Part shown: piece after piece, positions 1 to 8,884 of the stretch
Layout of the letters: every line of letters begins with the position of its first letter
How positions within the stretch are numbered: the first letter of the stretch is position 1
Source of the DNA: Muricoccus harenae
GTDB lineage: Bacteria > Pseudomonadota > Alphaproteobacteria > Acetobacterales > Acetobacteraceae
Direction: 5' to 3'
Assembly: GCF_009848505.1 (NCBI RefSeq)
Contig: NZ_WWDL01000023.1
Coordinates: 32,092 to 96,091 of the forward strand
Length of the DNA: 64,000 nucleotides
Translations under genes and position numbers: made by a program
Notes under the pieces: generated by a model
The model's database searches: none
What the model was told of the DNA's origin: nothing
What the model saw: the letters and a program-made list of their open reading frames with translations, nothing else

Positions 1-662
1 TCCTGGTCGGTATCGTTCATCCGGCGGCGGAACTGCAGGCGCCAGTTGGTGAACATCAGCGTGAAGGTGACGTAGAGCGCGATGGTGCCGAGGGTGACGG
101 CGGCGAAGGAGAAGTCGAACAGCTTCCACAGGATCGCGGCCACCATCAGTATCTCGAAGATGGTGGGGATGATGTTGAAGAGCATGAAGTCGAGGACGAA
201 GTTGATGCCCCTCGTCCCGCGCTCGATAATGCGGGAGACACCGCCCGTCTGCCGGTCCAGGTGGAAGCGGAGGGACAGGGCGTGCAGATGGGTGAAGACC
301 TGCAACGCGATCCGCCGCGCGGCGCGAGCCTGCACCTTGGTGAAGACGGCGTCGCGCAGCTCCCCGAAGGCGCTGGAGGCCACGCGCAGCAGGCCGTAGC
401 CCACCACCAGCGCCACCGGCACGGCGAGCACCGCCGCCACTCCGGCCTGGGGCCCGACATGGGGCGTCAGGGCATCGACGGCACGGGCATAGGCGATCGG
501 CACGAGGACATTCGCCACCTTCGCCGCCACCAGCAACAGCAGGGCGATGACGACGCGGACACGCAGCCCCGTCTCCCCCTTCGGCCAGAGATAGGGGGCG
601 AGGCTTCGCAGGGTGGACAGGTCGCCGCGCTGGGCGGTTGGGGCGGGCTGGGCGGGGGGCAC
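1..662 (-). CDS. Atm1/HMT1-type ABC exporter, permease N-terminal part (partial, runs off the window start)
   Basis: Reverse-strand translation gives an ABC exporter transmembrane domain of the Atm1/ABCB7 class: a hydrophobic first helix (VRVVIALLLLVAAKVANVLV), then the hallmark HLHALSLRFHLDRQTGG and IIERGTRGINFVLDFM. This family exports glutathione/sulfur species or metal conjugates across the inner membrane. Only about 220 residues are present; the rest of the permease and the nucleotide-binding domain lie outside the window. The chosen start is GTG at 662, because an in-frame TGA lies at 717-719 and GGAG sits 7 nt upstream of the GTG. It is divergent from the Nudix-like gene at 870. Family confident, substrate unknown. 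Confidence 0.85.
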   Translation of the reverse strand, partial: MPPAQPAPTAQRGDLSTLRSLAPYLWPKGETGLRVRVVIALLLLVAAKVANVLVPIAYARAVDALTPHVGPQAGVAAVLAVPVALVVGYGLLRVASSAFGELRDAVFTKVQARAARRIALQVFTHLHALSLRFHLDRQTGGVSRIIERGTRGINFVLDFMLFNIIPTIFEILMVAAILWKLFDFSFAAVTLGTIALYVTFTLMFTNWRLQFRRRMNDTDQ

Positions 663-869
663 GCGGGAACTCCGAGGCGGGGCGCGCGGCCGGGCGCGGG
701 CGGCCCTCGGGGGCCGTCACCGCGCTCGGCGGGTCCGGGATGGGGTGCCGGACTCCGTCGGGGACGGGGGCGGCTTCGGATTGCAGATGGGGCCTTCCCG
801 GCCCGTGCGCCAGCCATCGTGTCGCATGGCGGGGATGCCGTGAGCCGATTCGCGCTGCAGAATGGCCCG

Positions 870-1715
870 ATGGAACGCCTCGCTCGTCATATCGCCGCCT
901 GCAACAACCTTCCCTCCCCGGCCGGATACCTGCCCTTCCGCATCGGGGAGGCCCAGGTGGGATGGCTGGAGCCGGATGCGGCCCGCGCCCTCACCTTCCT
1001 ACCCAAGGCAGTGCATTTCGGCCCCGGTGGGGTCTCATTGGCCGCCGGGCTGCGAGGGGTGGCCGCCCGCAGCGCCGCCCTGGCCGAGATGGCGCGGGTG
1101 CTGGCCAAGGCCGGCTTCGGCCGTATCCGGGGGGAGGAGTTTGACGTCCGCGCCAGCCCGGAGGGGCCGGTGCTGGCGACAGTGGACCGTGGCGTGCTGC
1201 CGGCGATGGGGATCATCAGCCAGGGGGTGCATGTGAACGGGCTGGTGCGCCGAGCGGACGGGCTGCACCTGTGGGTCGGTTGGCGCGCGAAGGACAAGGC
1301 GGTGGCGCCGGGGCAGATGGACAATGTGGTGGCGGGCGGCATCCCGGCCGGGCTGACGCCGGAGCGCTGCCTGGTGAAGGAGGCGGAGGAGGAGGCTTCC
1401 ATCCCTGCCGCTCTGGCGGTGCAGGCGCGGCCGGCGGGGCGGGTCTCCTACATCATGCGCACCGATGAGGGGATGCGGCGGGACCTGCTGCACGTCTTCG
1501 ACCTTGAGCTGCCCGAGGATGTCGTCCCCCGGCCGAATGACGACGAGGTCGAGCGCTTCGAGCTGTGGCCTATCGCTCGGGTGCTGGAGGCGGTGCGGGA
1601 CACGGATTCGGTGAAGTTCAACGTGAACCTGGTGCTGATCGACCTCTTCCTGCGGGAGGGGCTGGTGCAGGATCCGGCCGGGTCGCTGCGGGCCGGGTTG
1701 GATCAACTCGCCTGA
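870..1715 (+). CDS. DUF4743 / Nudix hydrolase family protein
   Basis: 281 residues with the DUF4743 N-terminal region (RHIAACNNLP near the start) followed by a Nudix fold. The Nudix box is around residues 157-179 (GGIPAGLTPERCLVKEAEEE). It keeps the metal-binding KExxEE core but has L where the first Glu of the consensus stands and K for R, as is common in this DUF4743 group. Relatives include the Nudix part of fungal/plant thiamine pyrophosphokinase-linked proteins that hydrolyse damaged thiamine diphosphate; that substrate is an inference here. ATG 870 is chosen; an in-frame GTG at 840 is an alternative. The gene stands alone, divergent from the ABC exporter. Confidence 0.85.
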   Translation: MERLARHIAACNNLPSPAGYLPFRIGEAQVGWLEPDAARALTFLPKAVHFGPGGVSLAAGLRGVAARSAALAEMARVLAKAGFGRIRGEEFDVRASPEGPVLATVDRGVLPAMGIISQGVHVNGLVRRADGLHLWVGWRAKDKAVAPGQMDNVVAGGIPAGLTPERCLVKEAEEEASIPAALAVQARPAGRVSYIMRTDEGMRRDLLHVFDLELPEDVVPRPNDDEVERFELWPIARVLEAVRDTDSVKFNVNLVLIDLFLREGLVQDPAGSLRAGLDQLA

Positions 1716-2004
1716 CGCAGAGGCGCCGGAAAAGGGATTCTCCTCGCCTCACCTTTCTTCGGGTTTGGGATGCAACAGCGTCACACGCGTGCCAACGCTA
1801 CACCCGAAAAACCGACATGGGGCAGCAGGCTCGAGCTCGGACGACCGGAGTATATCCGCGTCGCATGATTGCGAATTCGCCAGCGGCCTCCTGCGTCGGC
1901 AGCTCAATCCGTTCGACGCGATCGCGCCAAGCCGGGTCTTGAGTATGGGGGGGCCGTGATGAGGAGTCCCAGGAGGACAATCGGACAGGTTCGGCCGAGG
2001 CCGG

Positions 2005-2586
2005 TCAGTTGGACCGCTCCAACCCAAGAGCCATCGCCTCGTGAGCAGCCGCCATAGATTTCAGGTCTTCCCTGCTCTGCTCGTCGAACATGAGATTTAC
2101 CAGGCGGAGGCACTTCGCGGCTTCGCGCCGCAGGAACTGCGCGCGTTTTCGGGCGGTCACGTCCAGGAGCAGGTTCACCGCGCCGAGGAAATTACCTTCT
2201 TCGTCGAGCATCGGCGTTGGGTGCGGCCGGAAATGGGCATGGGTGCCATCAGGGCGCTCCGCCACGGCTTCCACACCTCGGATGGCTCGCCTCTCGTGGA
2301 TCGCAACCGCCATGGGGCACTCCTCATGGGGAAGGAACTCGCCATCCTCTGTGTAGAGCTTCCAAGTGACGCACCAGATATCCTGTCCGATACGCGGCGT
2401 CCGCCCAGCGAAGGGGATGCAGGCTCGATTGAAGTGGGTGACCACGCCGTGGGCATCGGTGGCGTAAATCGCTGCCGGAAGCCTATCCAGCTCCTGATGG
2501 AGATTCGGGCCGCCCTGTCGAACCGCCTTAACAGCGGCCTGTACCATCTCGTCAGCTACCGAGGCGTTTACGGGCATTGAGGTCAT
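2005..2586 (-). CDS. PAS domain-containing protein
   Basis: 193 residues from ATG 2586 (the second ATG at 2577 is also possible). A single PAS/PAC fold fills the centre: LDRLPAAIYATDAHGVVTHF near the start, a PAC-like end (PTPMLDEEGNFLGAVNLLLD, VTARKRAQ), then a short helical tail. There is no kinase, cyclase or methyl-acceptor output domain, so it is a stand-alone sensor module or partner protein. It faces the winged-helix gene at 2839 across about 250 bp, suggesting a shared regulatory region. Ligand unknown. The long in-frame extension upstream to 2865 has atypical composition and is not accepted. Confidence 0.75.
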   Translation of the reverse strand: MTSMPVNASVADEMVQAAVKAVRQGGPNLHQELDRLPAAIYATDAHGVVTHFNRACIPFAGRTPRIGQDIWCVTWKLYTEDGEFLPHEECPMAVAIHERRAIRGVEAVAERPDGTHAHFRPHPTPMLDEEGNFLGAVNLLLDVTARKRAQFLRREAAKCLRLVNLMFDEQSREDLKSMAAAHEAMALGLERSN

Positions 2587-2838
2587 ACCGGGACGTTCCG
2601 CTGTGGAGTACCGCGCAGAGCAACTCACATTTTTAACACATGTTGTTTCCAAGATCTGTTTTTGAACTGCTGCCCCGAATCGAGCGGAAAGCTGGCCTGA
2701 TCTGGCGTTCCTAAGGTCGCATGCATGTGACCCCACCAAAGATGGCGTGTTCCAGTTGTGCACCGTAACTAAGGTCCCACGAACGCTTGGTGCTCCATGG
2801 AATGTACAGCCAGTCAGTTGCTGCCGCATGCAGCTGGC

Positions 2839-3279
2839 ATGAACGCGAGTGCCAAGGCACCTCACGGAAAGGATGGCGTCGTCACCGACAGCGCCAAGTC
2901 CCAGGCGGTTGCAGCGCTACATCTTGCTGCCCTGAGGAGGCAGTTTGTGGCCATCCGCGATATCTACGGTGAGGATGCGCCGCATCGAGCCCGCGAAGCA
3001 CTCTGGGTTACCCTTGAGGTTATCCAGGCCCAACTAGGCGGCGAGGCGATTGCGCTGCGGGACCTCGTGGCCCGCGCCGCTGGATTGCTGAGTGCGCCGA
3101 CCCTGTCGCGGGTCGTGGTCGAGTTGGAAGAGCGGGGGATTTTGGTCTCAGAGCATACGTCCTCAGCGCAAGGCCGCCTCAAGTTGCTGCGTCCCACTCC
3201 AAGGGCGCTGAACTTCCTCGCAGCGCGGGCGGATGCAGCCTTTGCCGATTTCGCTGCGATCGTGCGGGAAGTCGAGTAG
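2839..3279 (+). CDS. Winged helix-turn-helix regulator (MarR-like)
   Basis: 146 residues. A helical N-terminus (AALRRQFVAIRDIYGE) precedes a winged helix with a clear recognition segment (LRDLVARAAGLLSAPTLSRV) and wing (VELEERGILVSEHTSSAQGR LKLL, read as two parts). This layout fits MarR-type or PadR-like DNA-binding regulators. It is divergent from the PAS protein, so control of that gene or itself is plausible but unproven. Start at ATG 2839; an earlier in-frame ATG at 2797 would add 14 residues of odd composition. Target and effector are unknown. Confidence 0.65.
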   Translation: MNASAKAPHGKDGVVTDSAKSQAVAALHLAALRRQFVAIRDIYGEDAPHRAREALWVTLEVIQAQLGGEAIALRDLVARAAGLLSAPTLSRVVVELEERGILVSEHTSSAQGRLKLLRPTPRALNFLAARADAAFADFAAIVREVE

Positions 3280-3356
3280 AGCTAGTAACGACAAGCGCGA
3301 ACACATACAGAAGCGGTCCGGGTGGGATACCTCCCCCCAGCGTTTGTCTCACCCCA

Positions 3357-4082
3357 TCAGAGTGCGACCAGCGCAAGGGCGGCCTCGCTCAGCGAAGCCG
3401 CCTCCAGATCGGGGCGGCGCATGACCGGGGAGAAGGGCCGCTCGACCGAGACATAGGCCGTGGTCAGGCCGGTTGCCTTCGCGCCATGGACGTCCCAGGG
3501 GTGCACGGCGACGAGCGCCAGCCGCTCCGGCTCGACGCCCGCGGTCCGGACGGCGTGCTCGTAGACCTCGCGCCGGGGCTTGAAGAGCTTCACCTCCTCG
3601 ACCGAGACGACGTGCCCGACGAGATCATCAAGCCCCGCGCCCTGGAGGAGCAGCCGCGTCGTCGCGGCGGCGCCGTTGCTCAGCGCCATGATCCGCATGC
3701 CCGCCCGCAAGATGATCCTGAAGGCCTCCCGCGCATCGGGCCGCGCCGCCAGACTCTTCATGCGCTCCTTGAGCAGGGCCTTGGCCTCCACGGGCGGCGA
3801 GAGCCCCTGTTCGCCGAGGACCTGATCCAATGCGCCGTCCAGCACCTCCGGGAATGGCCTGAAGTCGCCCGTCGAGGACAGGGCGAAGGCGTCGCGCAGC
3901 CCGGCGGCGAACCAGTTCTCCAACCCCGAGGGTGGCAGGCCGAGTTCCACGATGGTGGGACGTAGAGGATCGAGCGGGAAGACCGTCTCGATGATGTCGA
4001 AGGCGACAACCTCCGGCCGCTTCGGCTTGCCCTGCCCGAACATCGCGTCCTCCGCCATCGGTCGCTGGGAAGAACGCGCCAT
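3357..4082 (-). CDS. Haloacid dehalogenase type II-like HAD hydrolase
   Basis: 241 residues of the HAD superfamily. Motif I reads VAFDIIETVFPLDPL (nucleophile Asp, then ET as in L-2-haloacid dehalogenase relatives), motif II LSNGAAATTR, motif III Lys in VKLFKPRREVY, and motif IV AVHPWDVHGAKATGL. The cap region lies between motifs I and II. The set matches the (S)-2-haloacid dehalogenase branch, which hydrolyses short 2-haloalkanoates in the cytoplasm; substrate is inferred from family only. ATG 4082 is the longest start; MAEDAMFGQ (4058) is a credible alternative. It lies just downstream of the SDR gene in the same direction, 30 nt apart. Confidence 0.85.
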   Translation of the reverse strand: MARSSQRPMAEDAMFGQGKPKRPEVVAFDIIETVFPLDPLRPTIVELGLPPSGLENWFAAGLRDAFALSSTGDFRPFPEVLDGALDQVLGEQGLSPPVEAKALLKERMKSLAARPDAREAFRIILRAGMRIMALSNGAAATTRLLLQGAGLDDLVGHVVSVEEVKLFKPRREVYEHAVRTAGVEPERLALVAVHPWDVHGAKATGLTTAYVSVERPFSPVMRRPDLEAASLSEAALALVAL

Positions 4083-4112
4083 CGGGGCAATCGGCTCCCC
4101 GAGGAGCGACCC

Positions 4113-4853
4113 TCAAACGTGCTGGCCGCCGTTGATGTGGATTTCCGCGCCGTTCACGTAGGAGGAGGCCTTGGAGCAGAGGAAGAGGATGGTCTCGGCC
4201 ACCTCCTCGGCCGTGCCCAGGCGGCGCATGGGGATCTGCCGCTCCACAATGTCCTCCGTGCCGGGGGAGAGAATGGCGGTGTCGATCTCACCCGGCGCGA
4301 TGGCGTTCACCCGCACTCCATGAGCGCCGAATTCATAAGCCAACTCCCGCGTCAGCGCGGCCAACGCGGCCTTGGAACAGGCATAGGCGGCGCCGGCGAA
4401 GGGATGCACGCGCGAGCCGACGATGGAGGTGACGTTCACGATGCTGGCACCCCCGGATTTCAGCTCGGGGAAGAGGCCGCGGGCCAGGGCGGCGGTGGAG
4501 AAGAGGTTTACGTTGAACACCGAGGTCCAGATCGCATGGTCGGATTCCAGCGCGCCGAGGCGGCCGCCCTCCGCCCCCTTGGGCGAGATGCCGGCATTGT
4601 TGACCAGGGCGTGCAGCCGCCCTTCCGGCAGGCGCTCGCGCACGCGGCCCACCAGCTCCGCCACCTGCGCGGGATCGGAGAGGTCCGCCTGAAGATGGCC
4701 CCAGCGGGCGCCGGGCCAGCGGCATTCCTCCGAGAAGGGCTGTCGGGAGACGGTGAGGATGCGCCAGCCCTCGCCCTGGAAGCGCTTCACCGTGGCATGG
4801 CCGATGCCCCGGCTGGCGCCGGTCAGCAGCATGATGCGGGGGCTTTCGCTCAT
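4113..4853 (-). CDS. SDR family NAD(P)-dependent oxidoreductase
   Basis: 246 residues, a classical short-chain dehydrogenase. It has the Rossmann motif TGASRGIGHATV near residue 11, NNAGIS, the catalytic Ser in VTSIVGSRVHPFAG, the YxxxK pair in YACSKAALAALTRE, and the C-terminal FLCSKASSYVNGAEIHINGG that closes the fold. Length is normal for the family. The reaction is NAD(P)-dependent oxidation or reduction of an unidentified alcohol/ketone. Start ATG 4853; longer upstream reading is non-coding in character. Probably co-transcribed with the HAD gene (30 nt gap), and divergent from the MFS gene. Confidence 0.88.
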   Translation of the reverse strand: MSESPRIMLLTGASRGIGHATVKRFQGEGWRILTVSRQPFSEECRWPGARWGHLQADLSDPAQVAELVGRVRERLPEGRLHALVNNAGISPKGAEGGRLGALESDHAIWTSVFNVNLFSTAALARGLFPELKSGGASIVNVTSIVGSRVHPFAGAAYACSKAALAALTRELAYEFGAHGVRVNAIAPGEIDTAILSPGTEDIVERQIPMRRLGTAEEVAETILFLCSKASSYVNGAEIHINGGQHV

Positions 4854-5057
4854 GGGCTGATGGCCCGCGCGGAGGGAAGTCGGTGTGGCATCGCGTCTTG
4901 ATCCCGCTTCGAGGCGCCTTTGGGCGGCCGCCCGTGCCACATGCCGCGAGGCACCGGCGCGGCGCAAGCGCGCCTTCCCGGGATTGCGCCGCAAGCAACG
5001 GGACGCGCCGCCTGGCCCGTCCGGCGAAGCTGGGAAGCTACCGCCGGATCCGCCCCC

Positions 5058-6263
5058 ATGCCGCATGCCTTCCGCCGTCTCGCCTGGTCCAACCTGGCCG
5101 CCCAGTCCTCCGAGCAGCTGGCCCTGGCGGCGGCGCCGCTGATCGCCGTGCTGGCGCTGGGGGCGGGAGCGGCGGAGACGGGGTGGCTGCAGGCAGCGCA
5201 GACCCTGCCCTTCCTTCTTCTCGCGATGCCGGCCGGGGTGTTGGCGGACCGCTTCTCCCACCGCCGCCTGATGATCGGCGCGGAGGCGCTGCGGGCGGTG
5301 GTGCTGCTGGCCATTCTTCTCCTCGCCGGGACCGGGCGGCTCGGTCTGGCGTCGCTGGCGGCGCTGGGCTTCCTCGGCGCGGCCGGCACGGTGGCGCAGG
5401 GGGTGGCGGCCCCTGCCCTGCTGCCGGGGCTGGTGCCGCGGGCGGGGCTCGCCGCCGCCAACCGCTGGCTGGAGCTGGGGCGCAGCGGCGCCTTCACGGC
5501 GGGGCCAGCGCTGGGCGGCGCGCTGATCGGCTGGATCGGCGCCTCGCCGGCCTATGGGGTGGCGATCGGACTATCCCTCCTGTCGGCTGGATTGCTGGCC
5601 GGCATGGTGGAACCGCCGCGCCCCGCCCCGGCGCGCCGGCAGCTGGGGCGGGAGTTGCGCGAGGGGGTGGGCTTCGTCCTCTCCCATGCGCTGCTGCGGC
5701 CGATCCTGGTGACGGCGGTGGTGTTCAACACCGCCTGGTTCATCCTGCTCGCGGCCTATGTCCCCCATGCCGTGCATCACCTCGGGCTGACGGCGGCCGG
5801 GGTGGGGGTGACCCTTGGGCTGTTCGGGGCGGGGATGATGGCGGGGGCGCTTGCGGCACCGGTGCTGGCCGCGCGCATTCCGCTCGGCGGGTTGATCGCC
5901 ATCGGGCCATGTGTCGCGGCCCTTGCGGCGCTGCTGATGCTGGGAACGCTGGCGCTGCCCTCGGCGGCGCTGGCCGGGGCGGCGATGTTCCTCTTCGGCG
6001 CAGGGCCGATCCTCTGGACCATCAACACCACCACGCTGCGCCAGGCGGTGACGCCGGGGGCGATGCTTGGCCGTGTTTCGGCGGTGGTGCTCACGGCCAC
6101 CTATGGTGCCCGGCCGCTCGGCGCGGCGATCGGGGCACTGCTGGCGGCGCGCTACGGGATGGGGGCTTGCCTCGCGGCCTCGGCGGCGGGGTTCCTGGTG
6201 CAGGCGGGGGTGATCCTGGCCTCGCCCGCGCGGCGCTTGCGGACGCTGCCGCAGCCGGCCTGA
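5058..6263 (+). CDS. MFS transporter
   Basis: 401 residues with about twelve hydrophobic helices rich in Ala, Gly and Leu. The loop after helix 2 carries MPAGVLADRFSHRRLMIGAE, the MFS signature A (GxxxDRxxRR-like). The sequence resembles the enterobactin exporter EntS-like / MFS_3 group with a C-terminal cytoplasmic tail (SPARRLRTLPQPA). It should sit in the inner membrane as a proton-driven exporter. Substrate cannot be read from sequence. Start ATG 5058. It is divergent from the SDR gene and 71 nt upstream of the gamma-glutamyltransferase, with which it may be co-transcribed. Confidence 0.85.
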   Translation: MPHAFRRLAWSNLAAQSSEQLALAAAPLIAVLALGAGAAETGWLQAAQTLPFLLLAMPAGVLADRFSHRRLMIGAEALRAVVLLAILLLAGTGRLGLASLAALGFLGAAGTVAQGVAAPALLPGLVPRAGLAAANRWLELGRSGAFTAGPALGGALIGWIGASPAYGVAIGLSLLSAGLLAGMVEPPRPAPARRQLGRELREGVGFVLSHALLRPILVTAVVFNTAWFILLAAYVPHAVHHLGLTAAGVGVTLGLFGAGMMAGALAAPVLAARIPLGGLIAIGPCVAALAALLMLGTLALPSAALAGAAMFLFGAGPILWTINTTTLRQAVTPGAMLGRVSAVVLTATYGARPLGAAIGALLAARYGMGACLAASAAGFLVQAGVILASPARRLRTLPQPA

Positions 6264-6334
6264 TTCCCGCCAGCCCGGGGAGCGACGCGGGGCGGGAAAC
6301 GGGGCAAGCTTCGCGCCCGAAGGAGTCGCCCCAT

Positions 6335-7969
6335 ATGCCGAGACCTGCCCGCCGCCTTCCGGCCGCCCGCGCCATGATCGTCGCCCCGCAGCCCGAGGCG
6401 GTGGAGGCCGGCGAGGCCATCCTGCGGGCGGGCGGCAACGCGCTGGATGCCGTGCTGGCCTGCGCCCTGGCGCAGGGCGTGGTCGATCCGATGATGTGCG
6501 GGCTCGGCGGGCTGGGCGTGCTGCATCTGCTGGACCCGAGGACCGGCAAGCATGTGATCCTGGACGGGCTTTCCGCCGCACCGAAGGCCTGCCGCGAGGA
6601 CATGTGGGCGGATCGCTATGTCGGCGAGTGCCCGGATGGCTTCGGCTTCATCGTGAAGGATCATGTCAACGAGCTCGGCCATGGCGCGGTGACCACGCCG
6701 GGCATCCTGCGCGTCTTCGGCATGGCGCATGAGCGCTTTGGCCGCGCGGCCTGGGACAGCCTGTTCGCCCCGGCCATCGGCCTTGCCGAGGAAGGTTGGA
6801 TCGTGCGCCCGCATGTGGCGACCATGTTCCACCTCGACGAGAAGGCCTATGGCCGCCTGAGCTATTCGGCGAAGCTCGGCTTCACCGAGGAAGGGCGCCG
6901 CATCTACATGGGCGCGGATGGCGCGCCGAAGCGGCTGGGCCAGGTGATCCACAATCCGGGGCTGGCCGATAGCCTGCGGCTGGTCTCGCGGGAGGGGGCG
7001 GAGACATTCTACACGGGCGCGCTGTCGCGCCGCATCGTCGCGGACATGCAGGCGCATGGCGGGCTGCTCTCGGCGGAGGACCTGGCGGGCTTCATGCCGC
7101 AGTGGCGGGAGCCGATGCGGGTTGATTACCGCGGCTATGGCATCGCGGTGCCGCCGCCGCCGGCGGGCGGTATCGTGGTGGCGGAGATCCTGCGCATCCT
7201 CGAGCGCTTCGACCTCGTCGCGCTCGGCCACAACACGCCGGACTACATCCGCGTGGTGGCGGAGGCGATGAAGACGGCCATGCGGGATAAGGACCGCCAT
7301 ATCGGCGACCCGGACTTCATCCCGCCGCCGCTGGAGCGGCTGCTGTCCGATACCTATGCCGAGGAATGCGCGGCGGGCATCCGCGCGGGCGAGAAGGTGT
7401 CGCTGCCGCGCATCGGCACGGATGCGAAGCACACCACCACCATCTCCTGCGTGGACGCGGATGGAATGGTGGTGTCCCTCACCCACACGCTTGGCCTGCC
7501 CTCTGGCGTCATCCCGCCGGGCACGGGCTTCATGCTGAACGGCGGCATGAACAACTACGATCCGCGCCCGGGCCGTGCGGGTTCCATCGCGCCGGGCAAG
7601 CGGCGCTTCTCCACCATGTCCCCCGGCATCGTCTTCGACGGCACCACGCCCGTTGCGACGCTGGGCGCGCCGGGTGGGGCCTGGATCGGCGTGGCCATCG
7701 CGCAGGTGCTGCTGAACCTGCTCGACTGGGGCATGACGATGCAGGAGGCGGTGATGGCGCCGCGCTTCTCCTCCACCAGCGATGCGATCGACATCTCCAA
7801 CCGCATCCCGCGCGCCACGCAGAAGGCGCTGGAGGAGATGGGCTATGCGGTGAGGCGCAACCCCACCAGCTATCCCTTTGCCGCCGTGCATGGGATCACG
7901 ATGTATGACGGCGCGATCGAGGGCGGCGCCGATCCGCAGCGGGACGGCTACGCCGCCGGGATCGCCTGA
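6335..7969 (+). CDS. ggt: Gamma-glutamyltransferase family protein
   Basis: 544 residues, the usual GGT length. It has the N-terminal GGT motif (AEAGEAILRAGGNALDAVLA with small differences, ending VDPMMCGLGGLGVLHLLD), and an autocatalytic cleavage region KHTTTISCVDADG. Thr367 (first Thr) aligns with the N-terminal nucleophile of the small subunit. PAGGIVVAEIL and LGAPGGAWIG are further family motifs. No obvious Sec signal peptide is seen (start MPRPARRLPAARAM), so a cytoplasmic cephalosporin-acylase-like or amidohydrolytic relative is possible. Start ATG 6335 has GAAGGAG upstream at about 6319. The enzyme would hydrolyse or transfer gamma-glutamyl groups; substrate inferred. Confidence 0.88.
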   Translation: MPRPARRLPAARAMIVAPQPEAVEAGEAILRAGGNALDAVLACALAQGVVDPMMCGLGGLGVLHLLDPRTGKHVILDGLSAAPKACREDMWADRYVGECPDGFGFIVKDHVNELGHGAVTTPGILRVFGMAHERFGRAAWDSLFAPAIGLAEEGWIVRPHVATMFHLDEKAYGRLSYSAKLGFTEEGRRIYMGADGAPKRLGQVIHNPGLADSLRLVSREGAETFYTGALSRRIVADMQAHGGLLSAEDLAGFMPQWREPMRVDYRGYGIAVPPPPAGGIVVAEILRILERFDLVALGHNTPDYIRVVAEAMKTAMRDKDRHIGDPDFIPPPLERLLSDTYAEECAAGIRAGEKVSLPRIGTDAKHTTTISCVDADGMVVSLTHTLGLPSGVIPPGTGFMLNGGMNNYDPRPGRAGSIAPGKRRFSTMSPGIVFDGTTPVATLGAPGGAWIGVAIAQVLLNLLDWGMTMQEAVMAPRFSSTSDAIDISNRIPRATQKALEEMGYAVRRNPTSYPFAAVHGITMYDGAIEGGADPQRDGYAAGIA

Positions 7970-7995
7970 TCCCTGGCGGCGTGGTCCGGTGCTGC

Positions 7996-8802
7996 CTAGC
8001 GCAGCGTCTCGCGCGTGACTGCGCCGCTCGGCGCGGCCTGCATCATCGGCGTGCCGCCCTGCTGCATCGGCGTGCCACCCTGGGCCGGCGCGGCCGCCAT
8101 GGGCTGCTGGCCAGGGGTGCTGTAGCGCATCAGCGTCGCGCGCAGCGGATCGGCCGCGGGGTTATGCGCCTGCATGGCCACCACGATCTGCCGCGCGGCC
8201 ACGGGCTGCCCGTAATAGCCCTGGTTGAAGTCGCTGCGGCTGGAGAGAAGCGAGCCTTCCAGCGAGATGCCGGCATAGAGGCCGCGCGTCCTGGCGAAGC
8301 TGACGATATCCGCGCCCACGGCCGCCGTGGTGGCGCCCGCGATGCCGGCGCCGATGGCGGCGACCGCCACGGAGGCGTCGGCGCCAATCTTGAACTGGCT
8401 GTCCATGACGGCGTTCAGGCCCTTATCCGTCAGGATCATCATCATCACCGACATGTCCTGCACGCCGATCTGCAGGCCGAAGCTGGCCGAGCCGATGGTG
8501 TAGAAGGCCGGCGAGGACCAGGACCCCGCCCCGTCACGCGCCGTCAGCACGCAATCCCCGCCCTGGCCACCGAACAGGAAGCCGGCGCGGAAGATCCGCG
8601 GGCAGATGATCACTGCCCGTGCCCGGGAGAGGGTGGTGTTGGCATCCCGCAGGGCATTCGGATCGCCGTCCGACATCATTTCCTGCACCGTCAGCGTGGC
8701 CCGGTCTACCAATGCCTGCTGCTCCGCCTGGGCGTGGGCCAGGCGTGGAACGGCGCCCATCACAGCGGCCAGCGCCCCAAGCGCGATCATCCTGCGTCGC
8801 AT
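7996..8802 (-). CDS. SYLF (Ysc84-like) domain protein, secreted
   Basis: 268 residues. A signal peptide (MRRRMIALGALAAVMGAVPR, cleavage near AHA-QAEQQ) is followed by the SYLF lipid-binding domain: ARAVIICPRIFRAGFLFGGQ, then SSPAFYTIGSASFGLQIGVQ, then a Gly/Ala-rich segment with TRGLYAGISLEGSLLSSRSD. A low-complexity tail rich in Gln, Gly, Thr and Met (GGTPMQQGGTPM) ends the protein. SYLF domains bind phosphoinositide-like lipids; bacterial members are periplasmic or outer-membrane associated and of unknown role. Convergent with ggt. Confidence 0.85.
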   Translation of the reverse strand: MRRRMIALGALAAVMGAVPRLAHAQAEQQALVDRATLTVQEMMSDGDPNALRDANTTLSRARAVIICPRIFRAGFLFGGQGGDCVLTARDGAGSWSSPAFYTIGSASFGLQIGVQDMSVMMMILTDKGLNAVMDSQFKIGADASVAVAAIGAGIAGATTAAVGADIVSFARTRGLYAGISLEGSLLSSRSDFNQGYYGQPVAARQIVVAMQAHNPAADPLRATLMRYSTPGQQPMAAAPAQGGTPMQQGGTPMMQAAPSGAVTRETLR

Positions 8803-8884
8803 GAAGTTCTTCCCCCAACCCCTTGCTCTGCCGGGAGACTAGCGGTTCGGGCCGGGCTAGGCCAGCGCGGAGACCGGAGCTCTC

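Noticed and set aside
4883..6334. Very long plus-strand open frame (over 1000 codons) running into gamma-glutamyltransferase
   Set aside because: The first ~480 codons are a shadow of the MFS gene in another frame with Gly/Arg/Ala-only composition; GGT starts at 6335 with its own RBS.
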